64,000 nucleotides of DNA from Acidimicrobiia bacterium (GCA_009841105.1 VXMM01000023.1:1-64000); one strand, 5' to 3'. Counted from the first letter of the stretch, positions 1 through 9,120 are shown. The notes: generated by a model not told the origin, from the sequence alone. A program made the numbers and translations.

Positions 1-1689
1 CTCCCTTCCCTGTACGAGTCCGCCTTCCCGACCTTCACCATCGTCCCCGGTCTGGCTGCCGACGTCGAGCCCCCCAAGGGCGCGGCTGACGGCAACCGCT
101 GGGTGATCGATGTGCGCATGCAACCCGGCGCCGAATGGAGCGACGGCTCGCCGATCACAGCCCACGATGTCGCCTTCACGTTCAATGCCGTGAAGGACCT
201 GCAGATGGGTGGCAACTGGTTCTCCGTCCTACCGATGGCCCGCCCGGATGATCCCCAGACCGAGGAGGACGAGGCCTACGACGGCCTGATCTCGGTGGAG
301 GCGCTGGATGACCAGACGGTGCGCTACACCTGGAGCGCCCGGCCCGGTCTGGCGCAATGGCAGTTCGGAGCGGCCCAGTCCCCGATCTTCCCGGAGTCGT
401 ACTGGGGACCCTACGTCGAGGCGGCGGGCGAGGCCGGCGACCTCTACGCCATATCGGGAATCGGAGCCCCCTCTGGCGGGCCGATGGTCTACGAACACCG
501 GGAGCCGGGCGCATTCGTCCGGACCGAGGCAAATCACGCCGTGCTCGGCAGGGGCGACGTACTGACCAGCTACTCCACCGGAGGAGCCAGCAGCGAAGGC
601 GCCGCCACCTGGGAAGTGGGCGACACCTCAGGGGAGGTGGTAGCGCGGTGGACCGAGGGTCCGCACGCCGCCACCGCCATCTACTCGGTCTACGACACCC
701 AGGATGCGGCGGTTCTCGCCCTCAGTGACGGTGAGGTCGACTTCATGCTCAACCCGCTCGGTCTCCAGCGCGGCCTGCAGGCCACCGTCATCGAGGCGGG
801 TGACCTAGAGGTGATCTCCAACGCATCCAACGGCTTCCGTTATGTGGCGTTCAACACCCGCCGCTTTCCCGGATCCGAGCCCTCCTTCCGGCAGGCCATC
901 GCCTGCATCATCGACAAGGAGTTCATGGCCAGAAACGTCCTCCAGGGAGTGGCGACGCCGCTCCACTCATTGATCCCGCCGGGCAACACCTACTGGGCCA
1001 ACCCGGACGTGTTCGTCTGGTGCGACGGGTTGAGCATGGAGAAACGGGTCGACACCGCCGTCCGGATGCTCAAGGACGCGGGGTGGACTTGGGAGGTAGA
1101 ACCTAAGTGGGACCCGGATAGTCAGGACGTTATACCACAAGGTGAAGGATTGCGGGGTCCTGACGGCACGGATCTGGAACCTATGGAACTGCTGGCGCCG
1201 GGTCCGGGATACGATCCGTTGCGGGCTACCTACAGCCTGTTCATCGCCGACTGGGCCAACGATCTGGGCATCCCCCTGCGGGCCCAGCCGACCGGCTTCT
1301 CGGTGATCGTGGACAGGGTGTTCGGTCCGGTCGATTGGGACATGTACATGCTCGGATGGTCCACCACCATCTTTCCGGACCACCTAGCAGACTTCTTCGA
1401 GACCAGGAACGACTCGGCCACGACCGGAGGGCTGAACATTCCCGGCTACTCGAATCCCGCGTACGACCGCTTGGCCCTCGAGTTGAAGTCGGCGACGGAC
1501 CTGGAGGAGGCTGCCGCGATCGTCAGGGAGATGGACGGCGTGATCGCCCGGGAAGTGCCCTACATCGTGCTCTTCGACACCCCGACCCTGGAGGCCTATC
1601 GCAACACGCTCGCCTACCCGGCCACGACCGTGCTGAACGGCTTGCATGGGTTCCGGGGGCTCCCCGGATCGGTGAACCTGGCCGAGTAG
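1..1689 (+). CDS. ABC transporter solute-binding protein, family 5 (5'-truncated)
   Basis: Extracytoplasmic substrate-binding subunit of an oligopeptide/dipeptide-type ABC importer. The reading frame is open from the first base, so the N-terminus (signal peptide, lipobox) lies outside the window; 562 residues are visible. The sequence runs closely parallel to the next gene over its whole length, sharing WSDGS near the start, LAPGPGYDPLRATYSL and a C-terminal NIPGY stretch, so the two are tandem paralogues. It is followed on the same strand by the second binding protein and then both permeases and both ATPases, so it probably feeds the same transporter. The ligand cannot be told from sequence. 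An internal ATG at 103 is not the start, because homology to the neighbour continues upstream of it. Confidence 0.9.
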   Translation, partial: LPSLYESAFPTFTIVPGLAADVEPPKGAADGNRWVIDVRMQPGAEWSDGSPITAHDVAFTFNAVKDLQMGGNWFSVLPMARPDDPQTEEDEAYDGLISVEALDDQTVRYTWSARPGLAQWQFGAAQSPIFPESYWGPYVEAAGEAGDLYAISGIGAPSGGPMVYEHREPGAFVRTEANHAVLGRGDVLTSYSTGGASSEGAATWEVGDTSGEVVARWTEGPHAATAIYSVYDTQDAAVLALSDGEVDFMLNPLGLQRGLQATVIEAGDLEVISNASNGFRYVAFNTRRFPGSEPSFRQAIACIIDKEFMARNVLQGVATPLHSLIPPGNTYWANPDVFVWCDGLSMEKRVDTAVRMLKDAGWTWEVEPKWDPDSQDVIPQGEGLRGPDGTDLEPMELLAPGPGYDPLRATYSLFIADWANDLGIPLRAQPTGFSVIVDRVFGPVDWDMYMLGWSTTIFPDHLADFFETRNDSATTGGLNIPGYSNPAYDRLALELKSATDLEEAAAIVREMDGVIAREVPYIVLFDTPTLEAYRNTLAYPATTVLNGLHGFRGLPGSVNLAE

Positions 1690-1832
1690 CCCCCCAGCCA
1701 TGCCGGTTTGCTGCCTGACCGGCGCCGTTGGACGAGGAATATCCAGCTTCGGGACCGACTATCCGCGCCCCTCTAGATAAACTTGTGAAGTCTGTAGCGA
1801 AACAGACGAGCCCACAAACGGGGGAGGATTCC

Positions 1833-4052
1833 ATGAGGGCTTTATCGATGCACACGTCCCTGCGGTGGCTGGCGGTCGCGGCCGTTCTGGCCCTACTCGC
1901 CACGGCCTGCGGGGCAGACGAAGAAACGGACGACGCAGCAGCCGCGCAGGCGCAGGCGCAGGCAGCCGCCGCGCAGGCAGAGGCAGCCACGGCACAGGCG
2001 GAGGCAGACGCGGCAGAGGCCGCGTTGGCCCAGGCCCAAGCCGATCTGGAAGCCGCTCAGGCGGCTGCGGCCGAGGCCATGGAGGGCGACGAGGCCGCCC
2101 AGGCCGAGCTTGCCGCAGCGCTCGCCGAGGCGGAAGCCGCTCTCGACGAAGCCGAGATGGCAGCCGAGGAGGCCATGAAGGCGGCCGAGGAAGCCGCGGC
2201 GGAGGAAGCCGCGGCCACCACCATGCCGGAAGAAGAGGAGATGGCGGAAGCCGCTCCGTTCACCTACAAGCTGGCCATCTTCAGCGACCCGACCACCGAC
2301 AACCCGTGGGCCTACTTCGACACGGAGGCTGATGTCTGGAACCAGTACGTGCTGTCGACGGCTATACCAAGCCTCTACGGCTCGGCGTTCCCGAGCTACA
2401 CGGTGGTTCCGAACCTGGCGGCCGACGTCGAACCCCCGCTGGGCGCCGCCTCCGGCGACAACTGGGTGATCGACGTCAACATGAGACAGGGGCTGGTCTG
2501 GAGCGACGGCTCTGCGATCACCGCCAACGACGTAGCCTTCACCTTCAACGCCGTCAAGGACCTCGAGATGGGCGGCAACTGGTTCTCCGCTCTCCCGCTG
2601 GCCCGGGAGGACGACCCGGCCACCGAGGAGAACGAGGGGGCCGAGGGCCTGATCTCCGTCGAGGCGGTCGACGACCACACGGTCCGTTACACGTGGAGTT
2701 CCCAGCCCGGTCTGGCCCAGTGGCAGTTCGGCGCGGCCCAGGCGCCGGTCTTCTCCGAGGCCCACTGGGGACCGCACGTCGCGGCGTCTGGTGACGCCGG
2801 CGAACTCTACGCCGTGTCCGGGGAGGGCGCGCTATCGGGCGGGAGCATGGTCTTCGACCGGCGCGAGCCGGGCGCGTTCGCCCGGAGCGTGGCCAACGCC
2901 AACGCAAACGACCAGGGAGCACAGACCACCGCCTACTCGAGCGGCGGAGTGACCTTCGCAGGCGACGTGAGTTGGCAGGTGGGCGACACGTCCGGAGAGG
3001 TCATCTCCGACTCGATCGGCGGACCTCACGTGGTCGACGCCATCTACTCGGTGTACGACACCCAGGATGCGGCGGTGCTGGCCCTGCGCGACGGGGAGGT
3101 GGACTTCCTGCTCAACCCGCTGGGCCTCCAGCGCGGTCTTCAGTCCACGGTGCTCGAAGCGGGAGACCTCGACGTGATCGCCAACTCGTCAAACGGCTTC
3201 CGCTACCTCGCCTTCAACACCCGGCGCTTCCCGGGGTCGGACGCCGCGTTCCGCCAGGCTATGGCCTGCATGATCGATAAGGAGTTCATGGCGACCAACG
3301 TCCTCCAGGGGGTGGCCATCCCCCTGAACTCCATGGTGCCACCCGGCAACGCCTTCTGGGCCAACCCGGAGCTGGATGCCTGGTGCGCGGGCCAGAGCCA
3401 GGAGGAGCGGCTCAACTCGGCCGTAGGGATCCTCAAGGACGCGGGGTGGACCTGGGAAGTCGAGCCGCAGTGGAACCCCGACAACCGCGACGTGATCCCG
3501 AAGGGTGAGGGCCTGCGAGGTCCGGACGGTACGGCGGTCGGGGACATGGAACTGCTGGCCCCCGGGCCCGGATACGACCCGCTGCGGGCCACCTACAGCC
3601 TGTTCATCGCCGACTGGGCCAACGACCTAGGGATACCGCTGACTGCGGAACCCACCGGCTTCTCGGTGATCGTGGACAGGGTGTTCGGACCGGTGGACTG
3701 GGACATGTACATCCTCGGATGGGGTCTCACCATCTTCCCGGACTACGTGGCCGACTTCTTCGACTCGCGTGCCGACTCGGCCACCGCTGGTGGTTTCAAC
3801 ATCCCCGGCTACGCGAACCCGGAGTTCGACGCGATGGCGGACCAGCTGAAGGCCGAGACCGACATCAACGCGGCGGCTACGCTCGTGCGCCAGATGGATG
3901 CCGTGCTCGCCCAGGACGTTCCCTACGTGGTCCTCTTCACCACGCCGGTGTTGGAGGCCTTCCGGAACACCCTGGAGTTCCCGAGCACGACCACTCTTGA
4001 CGGCCTGCAGAACTTCCAGGCGCTGCCCGGAGCGGTCAATCTGGCCCAGTAG
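1833..4052 (+). CDS. ABC transporter solute-binding lipoprotein, family 5, with long Ala/Glu-rich stalk
   Basis: 739-residue binding lipoprotein of the oligopeptide transporter. Residues 1-25 are a signal peptide ending in LLATA before Cys26, a probable lipidation site. Residues 27-142 are almost entirely Ala, Glu, Gln, Asp and Met, with a heptad-like helical pattern: a predicted coiled-coil stalk between the lipid anchor and the binding domain, which begins at FTYKLAIF (residue 143). The start at 1833 is chosen because it directly precedes the signal peptide and has GGGGGAGG 12 bases ahead; an in-frame ATG at 1728 would add a non-signal leader. Tandem paralogue of the preceding gene. A 13-bp-stem hairpin follows the stop and separates it from the permease genes. 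The substrate is probably a peptide or similar, but is unproven. Confidence 0.9.
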   Translation: MRALSMHTSLRWLAVAAVLALLATACGADEETDDAAAAQAQAQAAAAQAEAATAQAEADAAEAALAQAQADLEAAQAAAAEAMEGDEAAQAELAAALAEAEAALDEAEMAAEEAMKAAEEAAAEEAAATTMPEEEEMAEAAPFTYKLAIFSDPTTDNPWAYFDTEADVWNQYVLSTAIPSLYGSAFPSYTVVPNLAADVEPPLGAASGDNWVIDVNMRQGLVWSDGSAITANDVAFTFNAVKDLEMGGNWFSALPLAREDDPATEENEGAEGLISVEAVDDHTVRYTWSSQPGLAQWQFGAAQAPVFSEAHWGPHVAASGDAGELYAVSGEGALSGGSMVFDRREPGAFARSVANANANDQGAQTTAYSSGGVTFAGDVSWQVGDTSGEVISDSIGGPHVVDAIYSVYDTQDAAVLALRDGEVDFLLNPLGLQRGLQSTVLEAGDLDVIANSSNGFRYLAFNTRRFPGSDAAFRQAMACMIDKEFMATNVLQGVAIPLNSMVPPGNAFWANPELDAWCAGQSQEERLNSAVGILKDAGWTWEVEPQWNPDNRDVIPKGEGLRGPDGTAVGDMELLAPGPGYDPLRATYSLFIADWANDLGIPLTAEPTGFSVIVDRVFGPVDWDMYILGWGLTIFPDYVADFFDSRADSATAGGFNIPGYANPEFDAMADQLKAETDINAAATLVRQMDAVLAQDVPYVVLFTTPVLEAFRNTLEFPSTTTLDGLQNFQALPGAVNLAQ

Positions 4053-4058
4053 AGGACC

Positions 4059-4097
4059 GAGCGGCGGGAAGGACCGGCCAGGTGCTTCCCGCCGCTC
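4059..4097 (+). terminator. Strong intergenic hairpin between binding protein and permeases
   Basis: GAGCGGCGGGAAG at 4059-4071 is exactly repeated in inverse at 4085-4097, giving a perfect 13-bp stem with a 13-base loop. No T-run follows, so it is not a textbook intrinsic terminator. Hairpins placed like this after binding-protein genes can stabilise the upstream mRNA or attenuate transcription into the permeases, so that binding protein is made in excess. That role is inference; the inverted repeat itself is seen directly. Confidence 0.7.
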
Positions 4098-4154
4098 CCA
4101 CCCAAAGCGACGCCGCGAGGCAGAACGGAGGCGCGAGGTTGAGGCGGCAGTGAG

Positions 4155-5330
4155 ATGATGCGCTACATCGCGCGGCGCACCGCGCAGATGTTCGTTCTGT
4201 TCGTCATCTTCCTGACGCTCACTTTCCTGCTCCTCACCGCCCTGCCCGGCGACACCGTCAAGCAGCGGTTCGCCACCAATCCCAACGTTCCGCCGGAGGC
4301 GGCGCAGCTGGCCATCGAGCGCCTGGGTCTCGACAAGCCGCTGTGGGAGCAATACACCAGCTACATGTGGAACTTCTTCCGGGGTGACTTCGGCTTCTCG
4401 TTCCTCCAATACCCGCGGCCCGTGTCCGACATCATCCTGGAGCGGCTGCCGAGGACCCTGGTGCTGTTCCTCACGGTGCTGGTCAGTTACTACATCCTCG
4501 GGTTCATGGCCGGCAAGTTCATCGCCTGGAGGCGGGGACGGAGGGGCGAGCATGCCATAACCATCAGCAGCGTGTTCCTCTACACGGTGTTCTACCCCTG
4601 GTTCGCGCTGATGCTGATCTGGTTCTTCGCCTTCTACGCCGACGTGGTCCCGATAAACAAGTTTCTCGACCCGCAGGAGTGGGTTGACGCTCCCTTCAGC
4701 TCCAACCACGTGTTCATGGTGATATTCGGGGTGATGCTGGTGAGCGGCATAGTTGCGCTCACCCTGTGGATCCTGTCCCGACGCATAAGGGACGCGGCCC
4801 TGCGGAAGAGGGCGGTGTGGATGGGTTACGGCGCGCTGGCCGTGGTGATGGTCTGGTTCTGGTACCTGAGCGACTTCGGATCGGCCCGGCGCCTGTACGC
4901 CGGCGACATCCTGCACCACATGATCCTCCCGGTGGTAACCATCACGCTGATCAGCTTCGCCGGGATCATGCTCCTGACCCGCAGTTCCATGCTCGAGACC
5001 ATGCGGGAGGACTTCATCCTCACCGCCCGGGCCAAGGGCCTGGCCGAGAAGACGGTCCGCGACCGCCACGCCGCCCGCACGGCCCTGCTCCCGGTCACGA
5101 CCAGCCTGGTGATCGCGGTGGCGACCGTGATCGACGGGGGGATCATCACCGAGACCGTCTACTCGTGGCCCGGCATGGGCGAGTTGCTGTTCACGTCGGT
5201 GGTCGGGCAGGACCTGAACCTGGCCATTGCCGCCTTCTCGTTCGTGGGCGTCATGGCCATGGTCGGGCACCTGGTGGTGGACATCCTCTACATGTTCCTC
5301 GACCCCCGGATCAGGGTCACGGGGGAGTGA
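4155..5330 (+). CDS. Oligopeptide-type ABC transporter permease B (DppB/OppB family), enlarged
   Basis: Inner-membrane permease subunit of the peptide-type importer. It begins with the family N-terminus (MRYIARR) and a first membrane helix. The cytoplasmic EAA loop that contacts the ATPase is visible as LTARAKGLAEKTVRDRH, and the C-terminus ends DPRIRV, as usual. At 391 residues it is longer than the usual 310-340. The surplus is an insert near residues 185-240 with two hydrophobic segments (starting VFMVIFGVML and WMGYGALAVVM) before the conserved LPVVTITL helix. The start is one of two adjacent ATGs after GAGG. The partner permease follows after 19 bases. Substrate unknown. Confidence 0.9.
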   Translation: MMRYIARRTAQMFVLFVIFLTLTFLLLTALPGDTVKQRFATNPNVPPEAAQLAIERLGLDKPLWEQYTSYMWNFFRGDFGFSFLQYPRPVSDIILERLPRTLVLFLTVLVSYYILGFMAGKFIAWRRGRRGEHAITISSVFLYTVFYPWFALMLIWFFAFYADVVPINKFLDPQEWVDAPFSSNHVFMVIFGVMLVSGIVALTLWILSRRIRDAALRKRAVWMGYGALAVVMVWFWYLSDFGSARRLYAGDILHHMILPVVTITLISFAGIMLLTRSSMLETMREDFILTARAKGLAEKTVRDRHAARTALLPVTTSLVIAVATVIDGGIITETVYSWPGMGELLFTSVVGQDLNLAIAAFSFVGVMAMVGHLVVDILYMFLDPRIRVTGE

Positions 5331-5349
5331 CGATGCCGGGACCGCTCCA

Positions 5350-6609
5350 ATGACGGATCTGCTGGAAGCCCGGCCGGCGCCCGGCACGGCTGGGAAGGGT
5401 TCGCTGTGGAGGATCCGGGCCAACCTGGTGTGGGCCGGCGCGACCAACAACTGGAACCTGTTCCGGACCAACCGGGTCGGCATCGTGGGATTGGCCATCA
5501 TTCTGTTCTTCGCGCTGATGGCCCTCATACATCCGGTGCTGATGTCGGGCATGCGCTGGTACTCCGGCGCCGCCCTGTTCCTGGTGATCTGGCCGGTCGT
5601 GGCCTGGGTGACCTGGCCGTTGCTGGGGCGCCTGCGCCACGAGCGGAGGGTCACGTTCCCGCTGACGGTCGGGATCACAGCCGCCCTGCTGGTAGCGATA
5701 GGGGTGACGTTCGGCGGAGTGTGGGACGCCGGCACCTACCACCCCGTGGTGGGGAACGAGGCCAATCCGCCGATCCTCCACAAGACGGTTGTCAACGAGG
5801 TCACCAATCCGGCGACCGAGATGTCGGTGCGCGAGGCGTTGCTCTACTCCAACCCCGACGGATCTCCCCTGCTCCTCGGAGACGTCGCCGAGATCCGGGA
5901 GCAACCCACCGGTCCCTACGGCCGGCACTGGCTCGGTACCGACCCTCTGGGCCGTGACATCCTGTCCCAACTCATGAAGGGCGCCCAGGGGGCGTTCCTG
6001 CTGGGAATGGTGGCGGCCCTCGTCACCGTCCTCTTCGCCACCTCGGTCGGTGCGGTGGCTGCCTATATGGGCGGCTGGATCGACTCGTTCTTCATGCGCC
6101 TGGCCGACCTGTTGCTGATGCTTCCCGCTCTGGCCATTTTCATCGTGATGAGTTCGGTGTTCAGCTTCGAGCTGTGGCACCTTGCCATCCTGATCGGCCT
6201 GCTGTCGGGATTCGGCGGGGTGGCCATCGTCCTCAAGTCCCAGGCCCTTGCGGTGAAGGTCAAGCCCTTCATCGAGGCCGCCCGGGTTTCGGGCGGCTCC
6301 ACGTTCCGGGTGATAACCGTCCACGTGATACCCAACGTGATACCGCTCAGCTTCCTGTACATGATGTTCACCGTCACCGCCGCCATCCAGACCGAAGCGA
6401 CCCTCTCCTTCCTCGGCCTTCTCAACATCGACATGAGTTGGGGACTGATGATCGAACTGGCCAGGAACCAGGGATACTTCCTCACCGGCATGCGCTTCTG
6501 GTGGCTGGTGTTTCCCGCCGGAGCGTGCGTGTCCCTCCTCGCCGCTGCGTTCTTCCTGGTCGGCAGGGCCATGGACGAGGTGATCAATCCCAGGCTGAGG
6601 AAGCGATGA
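5350..6609 (+). CDS. Oligopeptide-type ABC transporter permease C (DppC/OppC family), enlarged
   Basis: Second permease subunit, 419 residues against about 300 for most family members. The canonical first helix (VGIVGLAIILFF) is at about residue 43. Between it and the conserved HWLGTDPLGRDILS motif (about residue 194) there are two extra hydrophobic segments (about 70-92 and 103-125) and an extracytoplasmic stretch not found in standard DppC. The EAA loop is visible as FIEAARVSGGSTFRVI. The ATG at 5350 (MTDLLEAR) is chosen over an in-frame upstream start because the upstream residues overlap permease B and look like shadow translation. Same operon as its neighbours. Confidence 0.88.
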   Translation: MTDLLEARPAPGTAGKGSLWRIRANLVWAGATNNWNLFRTNRVGIVGLAIILFFALMALIHPVLMSGMRWYSGAALFLVIWPVVAWVTWPLLGRLRHERRVTFPLTVGITAALLVAIGVTFGGVWDAGTYHPVVGNEANPPILHKTVVNEVTNPATEMSVREALLYSNPDGSPLLLGDVAEIREQPTGPYGRHWLGTDPLGRDILSQLMKGAQGAFLLGMVAALVTVLFATSVGAVAAYMGGWIDSFFMRLADLLLMLPALAIFIVMSSVFSFELWHLAILIGLLSGFGGVAIVLKSQALAVKVKPFIEAARVSGGSTFRVITVHVIPNVIPLSFLYMMFTVTAAIQTEATLSFLGLLNIDMSWGLMIELARNQGYFLTGMRFWWLVFPAGACVSLLAAAFFLVGRAMDEVINPRLRKR

Positions 6610-6685
6610 CGGCGCCCGGCGCCCGGACCGCGGTCTCTCCGACCCGCTGCCCCCTGGGATGCCCCCCACGAGGGCGGGGGATCGG

Positions 6686-8119
6686 ATGAGCCGGATCTCC
6701 GAGGCCCGTCCGCCCCGGCTGAACCTGTTGGCGATCGCCCTCGGCATCGCCGTGATCGCGCTGGCGAACTGGTGGCTCGGAGGGTGGATCACCCCCGCGG
6801 AGGGTGAGTACCGGCCCGGGTACCTGGTGATCGTGGTGGCGTTGCTGGTGCCAGGGTTCCTTGGCGCGCTCGTATCGGGTCTCACCGCCGGTCATCGGCG
6901 CCCCGCCCACGGGCTGATGGCGGCGCTGGGAATGTTCGCCGCGGAGGTGATCTGGGGCGCCGTCGGAGAGGACCTCGCGATCGGGACGGTCGTGGTGCGT
7001 GCGCTGGGCTTCGCCTGCGGCGCCGCGGTGGGCGGGTATGCGGCGGGCCGGGTGGGCGCTCACCTGGGCTCCTCCCGGTCCCGGGCCGGGGACGAGGCCG
7101 CGAGCGCGTCGGACCGGGTGCCCCTCTTGGAGGTGGACGATCTCACCATGCACTACAGGACCGGCGACGGGTGGGTATCCGCGGTGGACGGCGTCAGCCT
7201 CGCGTTGGGTAAGGGCGAGGCTCTCGGACTGGTCGGGGAGTCCGGATGTGGTAAAACCTCCGTGGCGATGTCGCTCCTGAGACTCTTACCGGAGAACGCC
7301 CAGTTCCGGGGCGGATCGGTACGCCTCAACGGGGTAGACCTCCTCGACGTGACCGAGGACGAGATGAGAACCCGCCGCTGGTCCGACATCGCCATGGTCT
7401 TCCAGGGCGCCATGAACGCTTGGAACCCCGTGTACACGGTCTACGAGCAGATCCGGGAGGCGATGGACACCCACTTCGGGGGCGAACTGGCCGAGGAACA
7501 GATCCGGGACCGGGTCGGCGAGTTGTTCGACCTGGTCGGCTTGAACCGGGCGATGGCGGATCGTTACCCGCACGAGTTCTCGGGGGGTATGCGCCAGCGG
7601 GCGGTCATCGCGATGGCGCTCTCGTGCGATCCCCAGGTGATCATCGCGGACGAACCCACCACCGCCCTCGACGTCATAGTGCAGGACCAGATCCTCCAGG
7701 AGTTGAAGAAGGTCCAGACCGCACTGGGAATGAGCATCATCTACATCTCCCACGACATCGCGGTCATCGCCGAGGTGACCGAGGTGATGGGTGTGATGTA
7801 CGCGGGCCGCCTCGTGGAGCTGGGCCCGACCGCGGACGTGTTCTCCCGGCCCCGCCATCCCTACACCTACCTGCTGCTGGAGTCCACCCCGTCGGTTACC
7901 GGGCCCCGCCGCGTGCTGGCGCCGCTTGAGGGCGAACCGCCCAACCTGATCGATCCGCCCACGGGGTGCCGGTTCCATCCCCGGTGCCCGTACGCCGACC
8001 AGCGCTGCCGGGAGGAGGACCCGACCATCGAGGTCATCGACGCTCAGTCCGGCCATGGCGTTGCCTGCTGGAACTGGACGAGCGTCCCCGTCCGGATACA
8101 CAAGCGAGTAGAGGCATGA
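6686..8119 (+). CDS. Oligopeptide-type ABC transporter ATPase D (DppD/OppD family) with N-terminal membrane domain
   Basis: 477 residues. The C-terminal two thirds is a complete DppD-type ATPase: Walker A GESGCGKTS, signature SGGMRQR, Walker B IIADEPTTALD, and the C-terminal cysteine-containing cluster CRFHPRCPYADQRC typical of DppD/OppD. Unusually, the first 140 or so residues contain about four hydrophobic segments (for example NLLAIALGIAVIALANWW and YLVIVVALLVPGFLGALV) before the ATPase begins at PLLEVDDLTMHY. The frame is continuous and no ribosome-binding site is seen at the domain junction, so a fusion is the simplest reading. Start at 6686 (MSRISEA). The stop overlaps the next ATPase start (ATGA). 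Confidence 0.88.
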   Translation: MSRISEARPPRLNLLAIALGIAVIALANWWLGGWITPAEGEYRPGYLVIVVALLVPGFLGALVSGLTAGHRRPAHGLMAALGMFAAEVIWGAVGEDLAIGTVVVRALGFACGAAVGGYAAGRVGAHLGSSRSRAGDEAASASDRVPLLEVDDLTMHYRTGDGWVSAVDGVSLALGKGEALGLVGESGCGKTSVAMSLLRLLPENAQFRGGSVRLNGVDLLDVTEDEMRTRRWSDIAMVFQGAMNAWNPVYTVYEQIREAMDTHFGGELAEEQIRDRVGELFDLVGLNRAMADRYPHEFSGGMRQRAVIAMALSCDPQVIIADEPTTALDVIVQDQILQELKKVQTALGMSIIYISHDIAVIAEVTEVMGVMYAGRLVELGPTADVFSRPRHPYTYLLLESTPSVTGPRRVLAPLEGEPPNLIDPPTGCRFHPRCPYADQRCREEDPTIEVIDAQSGHGVACWNWTSVPVRIHKRVEA

Positions 8120-9120
8120 CGCGGCCACTGGTCAGGGTCGAGAACCTGACCAAGCGGTTCCCGATCGCCCGCAACGCCTTCAGCCGGGCAACCGAATACG
8201 TCCACGCGGTGGACGGGATCAGCTTCGACATCGCCCCGGGCGAGACCCTCGGCCTGGTGGGGGAGTCGGGTTGCGGCAAGAGCACCACCGGCAAGCTGAT
8301 GGTGAAGCTGCTCGAGGCCGGCTCGGGAAGGATCATGATCGAGCAGGACGGCCAGATGGTCGACATGGCCGGCATTACCGCCAAGGAGGACCTGCGACGC
8401 TTCCGGCGCCGGGTGCAGATGATCTTCCAGGATCCGTTCGAGTCGCTCAACCCGCGGCGCACCGTGTACGACACGATCGCGGAGCCCCTGACCGTACAGC
8501 GGATCGGGAGCGTCAAGGAACGCGAAGAACGAGCGATGCGGCTCCTGGAACTGGTGGGACTGACGCCGCCCCCGACCTTCCTGTTCCGCTACCCGCATGA
8601 GCTGTCGGGAGGGCAGAGACAGCGGATAGCCATCGCCCGGGCGTTGGTGGTCGATCCGGTATTCGTGGTCGCCGACGAACCCACCTCCATGCTCGACGTC
8701 TCGATCCGGATCTCGATCATGGATCTGATGCTGAAGCTGGCGGAGCAACTGAACGTCTCCTACCTGTACATAACCCATGACTTGGCGGTGGCCCGCTACA
8801 TGTGCGACCGGATCGCGGTCATGTATCTCGGCAAGATCGTGGAGATGGGGAACACCGAGGAGCTGCTCGGCAACCCGCAGCATCCCTACACCAGGGCACT
8901 CTTGGCTTCGGTGCCGGTTCCAGATCCCGCCCACCACCGGGACGGAGCGGACATCCGCGGTGGGATATCCAAGGCAATCAACCCGCCGCCCAGGTGCCGC
9001 TTCATCGATCGGTGTCCCCTGGCCGCCGACGTCTGCCACTCCAACGACCATCCACCCCTCGAGGAGGCCGGCCCCGGCCACTTGGTAGCTTGCTACCGGA
9101 CCGAGGACGTGGCGGTGTGA
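8116..9120 (+). CDS. Oligopeptide-type ABC transporter ATPase F (DppF/OppF family)
   Basis: 334-residue second ATPase of the importer. It has Walker A GESGCGKST, signature LSGGQRQRIAIARAL, Walker B FVVADEPTSMLD, the switch histidine in YITHDLA and the C-terminal CRFIDRCPLAADVC cluster. The ATG at 8116 overlaps the stop of gene D by four bases, indicating translational coupling. Unlike D it has no membrane extension. Its own stop overlaps a GTG start of the pgsA-like gene, so the transporter operon may run on into the phospholipid gene. Confidence 0.92.
   Translation: MTRPLVRVENLTKRFPIARNAFSRATEYVHAVDGISFDIAPGETLGLVGESGCGKSTTGKLMVKLLEAGSGRIMIEQDGQMVDMAGITAKEDLRRFRRRVQMIFQDPFESLNPRRTVYDTIAEPLTVQRIGSVKEREERAMRLLELVGLTPPPTFLFRYPHELSGGQRQRIAIARALVVDPVFVVADEPTSMLDVSIRISIMDLMLKLAEQLNVSYLYITHDLAVARYMCDRIAVMYLGKIVEMGNTEELLGNPQHPYTRALLASVPVPDPAHHRDGADIRGGISKAINPPPRCRFIDRCPLAADVCHSNDHPPLEEAGPGHLVACYRTEDVAV

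Noticed and set aside
1791-1806. TCTGT/ACAGA inverted repeat ahead of the second binding protein
   Set aside because: A 5-bp stem is too short to call a regulatory site or terminator.
3627-5735. 702-codon open frame on the minus strand
   Set aside because: Lies opposite the binding protein and permease genes; composition is His/Gln/Arg/Pro-rich, as expected of antisense frames in high-GC DNA.
5317-6885. 522-codon minus-strand frame
   Set aside because: Antisense to permease C and the ATPase D start, low-complexity Gln/His/Gly composition.
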